A stretch of DNA of 12,325 nt from Firmicutes bacterium UBA5454 (GTDB taxonomy: Bacteria; Bacillota; Clostridia; Caldicoprobacterales; DTU083): positions 1,526 to 13,850 of the forward strand of contig DIQU01000068.1 in the NCBI GenBank assembly GCA_002426555.1, read 5' to 3'. Both the position numbers and the translations under genes were made by a program. This document shows positions 1 to 7,800 of the stretch, one piece after another. The notes under the pieces are model-generated. The model worked only from the letters and a program-made list of their open reading frames with translations. It had not been told where the DNA came from and searched no databases. Positions within the stretch are counted from its first letter, which is position 1, and every line of letters begins with the position of its first letter.

Positions 1-161
1 TCCATCCAGTCCATGGTAGCACTGCCTTCATGGGTTTCACCCAGCTTGTGTACTCGACCGGTATAGAATAAAATGCGCTCTGAAGTAGTCGTCTTACCGG
101 CATCAATATGTGCCATAATACCGATATTTCTTGTGTTTTTAAGCGTAAATTGCCTAGGCAC
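1..161 (-). CDS. fusA: Elongation factor G, N-terminal fragment (runs off the left edge)
   Basis: EF-G is the cytoplasmic GTPase that drives translocation of tRNA and mRNA on the ribosome and helps recycle ribosomes. Only the first 53 codons are inside the window. The start is GTG at 161-159, preceded 7 nt upstream by a strong site, AAGGAGGC (169-176). The visible protein begins MPRQFTLKNTRNIGIMAHID and carries the GTPase P-loop AHIDAGKTT at residues 17-25, followed by the EF-G-typical segment ERILFYTGRVHKLGETHEG. It is the third gene of a str-type cluster, 87 bp behind rpsG with no terminator between, so it is probably co-transcribed with rpsL and rpsG. Paralogues (tetracycline-resistance ribosomal protection proteins, EF-G2) share this fold, but the position directly after rpsG supports the housekeeping copy. 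The rest of the gene cannot be assessed. Confidence 0.97.
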   Translation of the reverse strand, partial: MPRQFTLKNTRNIGIMAHIDAGKTTTSERILFYTGRVHKLGETHEGSATMDWM

Positions 162-248
162 TGATTTTGCCTCCTTTCTTAAAGTTCAACACTGTTATTC
201 CTCATTTTTCAGTCAGCCTTTTTGCATTCATTGTTGTGATTAACCAAT

Positions 249-719
249 TTACCATTTATAATGAGCGAAAGCCTTATTTGCTTCAGCCATTCTATGGGTG
301 TCTTCCTTTCTCTTTACTGCATTTCCTGTGTTATTGGCTGCATCCATGATCTCGCCGGCCAGGCGATGCACCATGGTCTTTTCCCCTCGAGCTCTTGCAA
401 AGCTGATAAGCCAGCGAAGCCCAAGTGTCCGCCGTCTTTCAGGACGCACTTCCATAGGCACCTGATAGGTAGCGCCGCCTACTCTTCTGGCTTTTACCTC
501 CAGCACAGGCATTACGTTGTTAAGTGCTTTCTCGAATACTTCCATGGGGTCATTGCCCGTTTTTTCTTTTATCATATCAAAGGCACCATAGCAAATTTTT
601 TGAGCAGTACCACGCTTTCCATCCTTCATAACCTGATTGATCAGCTTGGTAACGATTTTATCTCCGTATATTGGATCGGCAAGCACTTCACGCTTGATTA
701 TATAGCCTTTCCTTGGCAT
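249..719 (-). CDS. rpsG: 30S ribosomal protein S7
   Basis: S7 is a primary 16S rRNA-binding protein that nucleates assembly of the 30S head and lies near the E-site tRNA. The protein is 156 residues, the usual bacterial length. The N-terminal stretch around DPIYGDKIVTKLINQVMKDG (residues 15-34) leads into GKR, the S7 signature. The beta-hairpin KARRVGGATYQVPMEV (76-91) and the Arg-rich segment RPERRRTLGLRW (92-103) are typical RNA-contacting parts. The ATG at 719 has AAGGAGGG (726-733) 6 nt upstream. That site begins 2 nt after the rpsL stop codon, which implies translational coupling. The gene ends in TAA. In E. coli S7 represses the str operon by binding between rpsL and rpsG; here that gap is only 16 bp, so the same kind of site cannot be present. 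Confidence 0.98.
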   Translation of the reverse strand: MPRKGYIIKREVLADPIYGDKIVTKLINQVMKDGKRGTAQKICYGAFDMIKEKTGNDPMEVFEKALNNVMPVLEVKARRVGGATYQVPMEVRPERRRTLGLRWLISFARARGEKTMVHRLAGEIMDAANNTGNAVKRKEDTHRMAEANKAFAHYKW

Positions 720-735
720 TCATTTCCCTCCTTAA

Positions 736-1110
736 TTATTTCTTGGGTCTTTTTGCTCCGTACTTGGACCTGGCTTGCATTCTATTGGCCACGCCTGAAG
801 TATCAAGAGCTCCTCGGACAATATGATAACGCACACCGGGCAGATCTTTTACCCTGCCTCCTCGAATCAGAACCACAGAGTGCTCCTGAAGATTATGGCC
901 GATTCCCGGGATATAAGCGGTTACTTCAATACCATTGACCAAACGCACCCTGGCTATTTTTCTCAAGGCTGAATTTGGCTTTTTGGGTGTAGATGTCTTG
1001 ACTGCTGTGCACACACCGCGCTTTTGAGGGGAGTCGTTTAAAGCCGGCGCATTGGATTTATACTCTTCCTGCTGCCTTCCCTTACGTATAAGTTGATTGA
1101 TTGTTGGCAT
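736..1110 (-). CDS. rpsL: 30S ribosomal protein S12
   Basis: S12 sits at the decoding centre of the 30S subunit and affects accuracy and streptomycin response. From the ATG at 1110 the protein is 124 residues, beginning MPTINQLIRKGR, which matches the family. Reading from an upstream in-frame ATG at 1128 would add MKGGGG, which is simply the translated Shine-Dalgarno region, so that start is rejected. Conserved segments are TPKKPNSALRK (41-51), GHNLQEHS (71-78) and GGRVKDLPGVRYHIVRG (84-100). The two lysines whose mutation classically gives streptomycin resistance, K43 and K88, are present, as is D89, the residue that is methylthiolated in many bacteria. It is the first gene of the str-type cluster and has its own promoter upstream. 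Confidence 0.98.
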   Translation of the reverse strand: MPTINQLIRKGRQQEEYKSNAPALNDSPQKRGVCTAVKTSTPKKPNSALRKIARVRLVNGIEVTAYIPGIGHNLQEHSVVLIRGGRVKDLPGVRYHIVRGALDTSGVANRMQARSKYGAKRPKK

Positions 1111-1116
1111 TCCCCC

Positions 1117-1123
1117 ACCTCCT
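1117..1123 (-). promoter_or_regulatory. rpsL Shine-Dalgarno site fixing the start codon
   Basis: AGGAGGT lies 6 nt before the ATG at 1110 and after the alternative ATG at 1128, so it selects the shorter S12. The 13-nt segment 1120-1132 is self-complementary (TCCTT-TGA-AAGGA on the mRNA) and overlaps this site. It could partly hide it in a small hairpin; that part is inference. Confidence 0.85.
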
Positions 1124-1165
1124 TTCAAAGGAAATCATGTTTGTTCATAAAGCTTGAACACAGGT

Positions 1166-1191
1166 AAAAACTGCACCTGGTAACAGGCGCA
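1166..1191 (-). terminator. Hairpin plus T-tract between rpoC and rpsL (terminator or attenuator-like)
   Basis: On the minus strand TGCGCCTG and CAGGTGCA form an 8-bp stem with one G-U pair around a TTAC loop (1172-1191), followed after one G by five T residues (1166-1170). It lies about 80 nt behind the rpoC stop, so it could stop part of the rpoBC transcripts. The 3' arm segment CAGGT can instead pair with ACCTG at 1161-1165, giving a mutually exclusive fold. The T-tract is short, so complete termination is unlikely. Transcripts from the promoter at 1199-1227 would begin within about 1-2 nt of the stem, so there it may serve as a 5'-end structure instead. Confidence 0.45.
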
Positions 1192-1198
1192 CTCAAGT

Positions 1199-1227
1199 AT
1201 TTTAGCACTACAATCCCATGCTGTCAA
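1199..1227 (-). promoter_or_regulatory. Sigma-A-type promoter for rpsL-rpsG-fusA
   Basis: A perfect -35 box TTGACA (1222-1227) and a -10 box TAAAAT (1199-1204, five of six matching TATAAT) are separated by exactly 17 bp. The predicted transcription start is near 1192, leaving an 82-nt leader before rpsL. It lies in the rpoC-rpsL gap, about 43 bp behind the rpoC stop, where an internal promoter for the str genes makes sense. Confidence 0.85.
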
Positions 1228-1269
1228 CAAAAACATGTGGACATGAACAGGGACTGATTACGGAGTTCG

Positions 1270-4200
1270 TTATACTTCCAGTAAATCACTTGCCGATGGC
1301 AGCTCCAATTCAATGGAGTCTTCCAGTTCATCCTGCAGCAATTCTTCATCCTGGCCTGCCGTATCGATTTCTATATTTCTGTATCTGCTCATACCGGTTC
1401 CTGCCGGGATAAGCTTGCCGATGATTACATTTTCCTTCAGACCCATTAACGGATCGCTCTTGCCTTTTATGGCAGCTTCCGTCAAAACCCTCGTGGTTTC
1501 CTGGAAGGATGCGGCTGACAAGAAGGACTCGGTGGCAAGAGATGCCTTTGTAATGCCCAGCAAAACACGTTTCGCCTGAGCAGGCGTACCATCTTCAGCT
1601 ATAACACGCTGGTTTTCTCTGTCAAATGTAAATATATCCACCAGACTGCCTGGCAGCAGGTCGGTATCACCGGCATCTTCAACGCTGATTTTTCGCAGCA
1701 TCTGCCTGACTATTACCTCAATGTGCTTGTCATTGATGTCAACCCCCTGCAGTCGGTATACCTTCTGTACCTCTTGCAGGAGATAAGCCTGAACACCTTT
1801 TACCCCCTTGATTTTCAAGATGTCGTGAGGGTTGATGGAACCTTCTGTCAACTCATCGCCAGCCAATATACTCTGACCCTCTGTTACCTTGATTCTTGAT
1901 CCATAGGGGATCAAATAGGTTTTGGATTCACCTTCATCGTCATTGGTAATGATGACTTCTCGCTTCTTCTTTTGCTCATTGAGGGTAACCTTACCTGATA
2001 TGTCGGAGATAATCGCCAAACCTTTTGGCTTCCTGGCTTCAAAGAGTTCCTCGACTCTGGGCAGACCCTGGGTGATATCGTGACCGGCAACTCCTCCTGT
2101 ATGGAAGGTTCTCATGGTCAGCTGTGTACCTGGTTCTCCAATGGACTGTGCAGCGATAATGCCAACTGCTTCTCCAATGTCGACCGGGTTACCCGTGGCC
2201 AGATTGCTGCCGTAACATTTAGCACATACTCCATGCTCCTCCCTGCAGGTAAGCACAGAACGAACCTGGCATTCACTGATTCCTGCATCTGCAATACGAT
2301 GACCCATTTCCAGGGTAATAAGCTGGTTTTCGCCTAAAATTACTTCCCCTGTCTCTGGATGAATTATCGGCTCAGCTGTATAGCGTCCAATAATACGATC
2401 AACAAAGTGCTCAATGACTTCGTCACTTTCTTGGATTTCCCGTACCAGAACACCTCGGATTCTTCCGCCATGTCTGACAAAACAATCATCCGAATAAACT
2501 ATGACATCCTGGCTTACATCCACCAGACGTCGGGTCAGATAACCTGAATCGGCCGTACGCAAAGCGGTGTCAGCCAGTCCTTTTCTAGCTCCGTGAGTGG
2601 AGATAAAAAACTCCAGAACTGTCAAACCTTCTCTAAAGTTGGCTCGAATGGGCAGCTCAATGATCTTGCCGGCCGGGTTGGCCATAAGACCTCGCATGCC
2701 TGCCAACTGACGAATTTGGTTGATGCTTCCTCTGGCACCGGAGGCGGCCATCATATTAACAGGATTATATGCATTCCAAGCCTTCCTTAATGCTTTGGTG
2801 ACCTCATCCGTGGTTTCATTCCATGTGTTAATTACTCTTTCATAGCGTTCTTCATCGGAAATAAGACCTCTGCGGAACTGATGGTGAATTTTTGTAACCT
2901 CTTCATCCGCCTTGACAAGAAGCTCCTTCTTCTCCTGGGGAACGATCATATCCGATACACTGACAGTAACAGCACCTTGAGTTGCGTAATGGAAACCCAG
3001 ATCCTTAATCTTGTCCAAGACAATGGAAGTTTCCGTTGCACCATATTTATGATAGCATTTGTCTACAATCTCACTTAAAATGTTCTTGTCTACGGTTTCA
3101 TCGATTTCCAGTTTAAATATTCCATCGTGATTGCTGCGGTCCTTAATGCCCAAATCCTGTGGAACAGCCTCATTGAAAATTACTCTGCCGGCAGTTACAT
3201 CTATAAGACGAGTATTTATTTCGCCATCTACTTCCTTTTGTACCCTCATTTTTACTTTTGCGTGAAGGTCAATTGCTCCTTCGTCATAGGCCATAATAAC
3301 TTCGTCGGCACCGGAAAAAGCTTTTCCTTCTCCCTTTGCGCCATCCTTTTCAATAGTTAAATAATAGCAGCCGAGAATCATGTCCTGGGTAGGCGTAACT
3401 ACGGGTCTACCATCCTGAGGCTTCAAAATATTGTTGGCAGCCAACATCAAAAAACGAGCTTCTGCCTGGGCTTCCACTGACAAGGGTAAGTGGACCGCCA
3501 TTTGATCACCATCAAAGTCAGCATTATAAGCGGTGCAAACCAGGGGATGCAGCTTTAAAGCCCGTCCTTCAACCAAAACAGGCTCAAAAGCCTGGATGCC
3601 CAAACGATGCAGAGTTGGTGCACGGTTTAGCAGCACCGGGTGTTCCTTGATAACCTCTTCAACAACATCCCAAACTTCGGGTCTGACCCGTTCTACCATA
3701 CGCTTGGCACTTTTAATATTGTGTGCAAGTCCATTTTCAACCAAGCGCTTTATAACAAAGGGCTTGAAAAGCTCCAAAGCCATTTCCTTCGGCAGACCGC
3801 ATTGAAACATTTTGAGCTCAGGACCTACTACAATAACGGAACGTCCGGAATAGTCAACACGTTTCCCAAGCAGGTTCTGGCGAAAACGCCCCTGCTTTCC
3901 CTTGAGCATGTCGCTGAGAGATTTCAACGGACGATTGCCTGGACCTGTAACCGGACGGCCTCTTCTTCCATTGTCTATTAATGCATCTACTGCTTCCTGA
4001 AGCATTCGCTTTTCATTTCTTACTATAATATCCGGTGCACCTAAATCCAATAGTCTTTTCAAACGGTTATTGCGATTGATAATCCGGCGGTATAGGTCAT
4101 TCAAGTCGGAAGTAGCAAATCTGCCGCCGTCCAGCTGGACCATAGGGCGAAGCTCCGGCGGAATGATGGGGATAACATCCAGAATCATATATTCCGGGTA

Positions 4201-4863
4201 GTTACCGGAGTTCCTGAAAGCTTCTACAACTTCCAAACGTTTTACAATGCGTACTCGTTTTTGCCCGGTGGAACCTCTCAAATCAGCCCGAAGCTCACGG
4301 GACATGGCTGGTAAATCAATGGCGCGAAGCAGTTCTCTTACTGATTCTGCCCCCATACCGCAACGAAATGTATCACCATATTTCTCATAAGCTTCTCTGA
4401 ATTCCTTCTCGTTAAGAAGCTGCTTTTGGGATAATCCGCTTTCGCCTGCATCAATTACAACATATGAACCAAAGTACAGGATCTTTTCCAAAGATCGAGG
4501 AGACATATCAAGTAAAAGCCCCATTCGGCTTGGAATCCCTTTAAAATACCAAATATGCGAGACCGGTGCAGCTAGCTCTATGTGACCCATACGCTCCCGC
4601 CGTACTTTGGAGCGTGTTACCTCAACGCCGCATCGATCGCAGATAATTCCTTTATAACGTACTCTCTTATACTTTCCGCAATGGCACTCCCAATCCTTTT
4701 GGGGACCAAATATCTTTTCGCAGAACAAGCCGTCTTTCTCGGGCTTAAGGGTGCGATAATTTATAGTTTCAGGCTTTTTTACCTCGCCCCGAGACCATTC
4801 CCGAATCCTGTCCGGGGAAGCCAGACCTATCTGAATGGCATCCAGATTATTCAGCTCGAACAA
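1270..4863 (-). CDS. rpoC: DNA-directed RNA polymerase subunit beta'
   Basis: This is the catalytic beta' subunit of RNA polymerase. From a TTG start at 4863 it is 1197 residues, beginning MFELNNLDAIQIGLASPDRI, close to the usual Gram-positive length. The first zinc site is C60, C62, C75 and C78. The active-site loop NADFDGD (447-453) supplies three magnesium-binding aspartates, D449, D451 and D453. The bridge helix covers roughly 745-785 (STHGARKGLADTAL within it). The second zinc site is C794, C873, C880 and C883. The trigger loop contains MRTFHTGG (917-924), with M917, R918 and H921 at catalytic positions. There is no large insertion in the trigger loop, unlike E. coli. The residues after C794 (FVRHGGRI) differ from the usual CGT..G pattern, a local oddity. 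The C-terminus is acidic. It lies 23 bp behind rpoB and is surely co-transcribed with it. Confidence 0.99.
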   Translation of the reverse strand: MFELNNLDAIQIGLASPDRIREWSRGEVKKPETINYRTLKPEKDGLFCEKIFGPQKDWECHCGKYKRVRYKGIICDRCGVEVTRSKVRRERMGHIELAAPVSHIWYFKGIPSRMGLLLDMSPRSLEKILYFGSYVVIDAGESGLSQKQLLNEKEFREAYEKYGDTFRCGMGAESVRELLRAIDLPAMSRELRADLRGSTGQKRVRIVKRLEVVEAFRNSGNYPEYMILDVIPIIPPELRPMVQLDGGRFATSDLNDLYRRIINRNNRLKRLLDLGAPDIIVRNEKRMLQEAVDALIDNGRRGRPVTGPGNRPLKSLSDMLKGKQGRFRQNLLGKRVDYSGRSVIVVGPELKMFQCGLPKEMALELFKPFVIKRLVENGLAHNIKSAKRMVERVRPEVWDVVEEVIKEHPVLLNRAPTLHRLGIQAFEPVLVEGRALKLHPLVCTAYNADFDGDQMAVHLPLSVEAQAEARFLMLAANNILKPQDGRPVVTPTQDMILGCYYLTIEKDGAKGEGKAFSGADEVIMAYDEGAIDLHAKVKMRVQKEVDGEINTRLIDVTAGRVIFNEAVPQDLGIKDRSNHDGIFKLEIDETVDKNILSEIVDKCYHKYGATETSIVLDKIKDLGFHYATQGAVTVSVSDMIVPQEKKELLVKADEEVTKIHHQFRRGLISDEERYERVINTWNETTDEVTKALRKAWNAYNPVNMMAASGARGSINQIRQLAGMRGLMANPAGKIIELPIRANFREGLTVLEFFISTHGARKGLADTALRTADSGYLTRRLVDVSQDVIVYSDDCFVRHGGRIRGVLVREIQESDEVIEHFVDRIIGRYTAEPIIHPETGEVILGENQLITLEMGHRIADAGISECQVRSVLTCREEHGVCAKCYGSNLATGNPVDIGEAVGIIAAQSIGEPGTQLTMRTFHTGGVAGHDITQGLPRVEELFEARKPKGLAIISDISGKVTLNEQKKKREVIITNDDEGESKTYLIPYGSRIKVTEGQSILAGDELTEGSINPHDILKIKGVKGVQAYLLQEVQKVYRLQGVDINDKHIEVIVRQMLRKISVEDAGDTDLLPGSLVDIFTFDRENQRVIAEDGTPAQAKRVLLGITKASLATESFLSAASFQETTRVLTEAAIKGKSDPLMGLKENVIIGKLIPAGTGMSRYRNIEIDTAGQDEELLQDELEDSIELELPSASDLLEV

Positions 4864-4871
4864 TGGCCATC

Positions 4872-4880
4872 TCTCCCTTC
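4872..4880 (-). promoter_or_regulatory. rpoC Shine-Dalgarno site serving a TTG start
   Basis: GAAGGGAGA ends 8 nt before the TTG at 4863-4861, a normal distance. An ATG at 4870-4868 lies between them but is out of frame with rpoC; it opens only a 7-codon reading frame (MAIVRAE, then TAA). Beta' homology begins right at the TTG (MFELNNLD...IGLASP), so the TTG is taken as the start. Confidence 0.8.
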
Positions 4881-4886
4881 CAACTG

Positions 4887-7800
4887 TTATTCTTCATCAT
4901 TATCATCATCTTCTTCAAAATCAAGATCTACCAGAAAATCATCAGCGTCTTCATTGATATTGTCATCATCCAAATCTTTGTTGTCGTCGCTGTCATTATC
5001 ATCCTCATCATCCAAACCAGGGATGATCGCTATATCATCCAAGTTGAAGTCCAGATCATCGTCATCAAAGTCAAATTCATCTCTGGGTCTCTTCTGATCT
5101 TCCTGTCCTTCGATATTAATATCCAAATCATCCATATCTTCTTCAATTACTTCCTGGATGATAACTTCTTCTTTCTCACTGCCTATTACCCTGACATCCA
5201 GAGCCAGGCTCTGCAGTTCCTTGATTAGAACTTTAAAGGCTTCCGGCGCACCGGGTTCAGGGATATTTTCTCCCTTTACGATGGCTTCATATGTTTTGAC
5301 CCTGCCTACTACATCATCGGATTTTACAGTTAGAATTTCCTGCAGGGTATGGGCAGCACCATAAGCTTCAAGAGCCCAAACTTCCATTTCACCAAATCGC
5401 TGACCGCCAAACTGTGCCTTACCGCCCAGAGGTTGCTGGGTAACCAGAGAATAGGGGCCGGTAGAACGAGCGTGAATCTTGTCATCTACCAAGTGAGCCA
5501 GCTTAAGGAAATACATATAACCTACAGTTACCCGGCTGTCAAAGGGTTCACCGGTTCGACCGTCATATACGACCATTTTCCCATCGCGATTCAAGCCGGC
5601 CTCTTCAAGGGTATTCATAATATCAATCTCCGACGCTCCGTCAAATACAGGTGTAGCAATATGCCAGCCCATGGTATTGGCTGCCAGGCCCAGATGAACC
5701 TCAAGGATTTGCCCAATATTCATACGGGAAGGAACTCCCAGGGGATTAAGACAGATTTCAATAGGTGTACCATCAGGCAGGAAGGGCATATCTTCTTCGG
5801 GAAGAACCAGAGAAATAACACCCTTGTTTCCGTGGCGCCCAGCCATCTTGTCACCTACGGATATTTTCCTTTTTTGCGCTACATAGCAGCGAACCATCTG
5901 GTTGACACCAGGAGGCAGTTCGTCGCCATTGCTGCGAGTGAAAACTTTGACATCTACTACAATACCACTCTCACCATGTGGTACCTTAAGAGAGGTATCT
6001 CTTACTTCGTGTGCCTTTTCTCCAAAAATGGCTCGAAGCAGCCGTTCTTCAGCAGTGAGCTCGGTTTCACCCTTGGGGGTCACTTTACCCACTAATATGT
6101 CTCCTGCTGTAACCTCTGCACCAATTCGGATGATTCCCCTGTCATCAAGATCCTTAAGGGCTTCCTCTCCGACGTTGGGGATATCTCTGGTTATTTCTTC
6201 CGGACCAAGCTTGGTATCTCTGGCTTCGGACTCATATTCTTCTATGTGAATAGAGGTGAAGACATCGTCTTTTACCAGCTTTTCGCTAATAAGGATCGCG
6301 TCTTCAAAATTATAACCTTCCCAGCTCATAAACCCAATCAGAATATTACGACCCAATGCAATTTCACCTTCATCGGTGGATGGACCATCGACTATGGTTT
6401 GACCTTTTTCAACGATCTCACCTTCGGAGACTATAGGTCTTTGATTGATGCATGTTCCTTGATTGGAACGTTTGAACTTTAGAAGTTTATATCGGTGATC
6501 CTTGTTGTCATCGCTTCTGATAATAATTTGATCAGCAGATACTTTTCTAACCACACCTGATTCCTTTGCCAGCACTACCACCCCGGAATCCTTTGCTGCC
6601 TTATACTCCATGCCGGTACCAATGGCAGGAGCCTCCGGTCTGATTAATGGAACTGCCTGGCGTTGCATGTTAGCACCCATCAGGGCACGGTTGGCATCAT
6701 CATTTTCCAGGAAGGGTATCATGGCAGTGGCAACGGAAACCAATTGCTTGGGGGATACGTCCATGTAATCCACTCTGTCTTTGGGGACTTCCAGAATCTC
6801 TTCCCGCAGGCGTACCATAACATTGTCATCAATAAAATGACCTTCCTCATCCAGGGGCTCGTTTCCCTGCGCAATAATGTAAATATCTTCTTCATCAGCG
6901 GTAAGATAGACAATTTCATCAGTAACCACTTGTTTTTCGTGGTCCACCTTACGATATGGAGCTTCTATGAATCCATACTCATTGATTTTTGCATAGGTGC
7001 TTAAAGATCCAATTAAACCTATGTTGGGGCCTTCAGGAGTTTCGATTGGACACATTCGGCTGTAGTGAGAATAATGGACGTCTCGAACCTCAAAACCTGC
7101 CCGCTCGCGGCTTAAACCGCCGGGACCCAATGCGCTCAGCCTTCTTTTGTGCGTCAGCTCTGCTAAAGGGTTGGTTTGATCCATAAATTGAGACAACTGA
7201 CTGCTTCCAAAGAATTCCTTAATAGCAGCAGATACTGGCCTGATGTTAATAAGAGCCTGGGGAGTAACTACATCGATATCCTGGATGGTCATTCTTTCCT
7301 TGATGACTCTTTCCATTCTGGACATGCCGATTCGGAATTGGTTTTGCAGCAGCTCGCCAACGGAACGAAGTCTGCGGTTGCCCAAATGATCGATATCGTC
7401 TATATGACCGATACCGTCAGCCAAATGCAGATTATAGCTGACGGAAGCAATAATATCATCAATCAGGATGTGCTTGGGAATTAACTCGTCAAGAGCTTCC
7501 TTTAAGGCAGCCTTAAGAGCATCTTCTTCCATGTATTGATCGAGAAAGATCCTTAAAGTAGGATAATGAACCTTTTCATTGATACCCACTTCTTTTGGAT
7601 CAAAGCTCAAATACCTGTCCGCATCTACAAAATAATTTCCGACTGCCTTGACCACCTTGTCATTATTCAACTGAATAAAGAATTCGTTGATGCCTGCATT
7701 TTGTATGGCTTCCGCCTTTTCCCGGCTTAATTTCTCTCCTGCTTCTGCCAGTATTACACCGGAGTATGGATCTACAACAGGTGCAGCAGCAATTCTGCCG

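Noticed and set aside
199..228. Short frame (MNAKRLTEK) between rpsG and fusA
   Set aside because: Nine codons, no ribosome site, and no sign of a regulatory hairpin with it.
261..938. Long plus-strand frame (225 codons) opposite rpsG and rpsL
   Set aside because: It spans two clear ribosomal protein genes in antisense, has no recognisable domain, and is a shadow of their codon bias.
1111..1128. Six-residue N-terminal extension (MKGGGG) of S12
   Set aside because: It is the translated Shine-Dalgarno region; the inner ATG at 1110 has the ribosome site at the right distance and matches the S12 family start.
4863..5228. Plus-strand frame opposite the end of rpoB, very rich in Ile and Val
   Set aside because: It is the antisense of the Asp/Glu-coding tail; GAT/GAC repeats read backwards give ATC/GTC. 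No ribosome site or promoter was seen.
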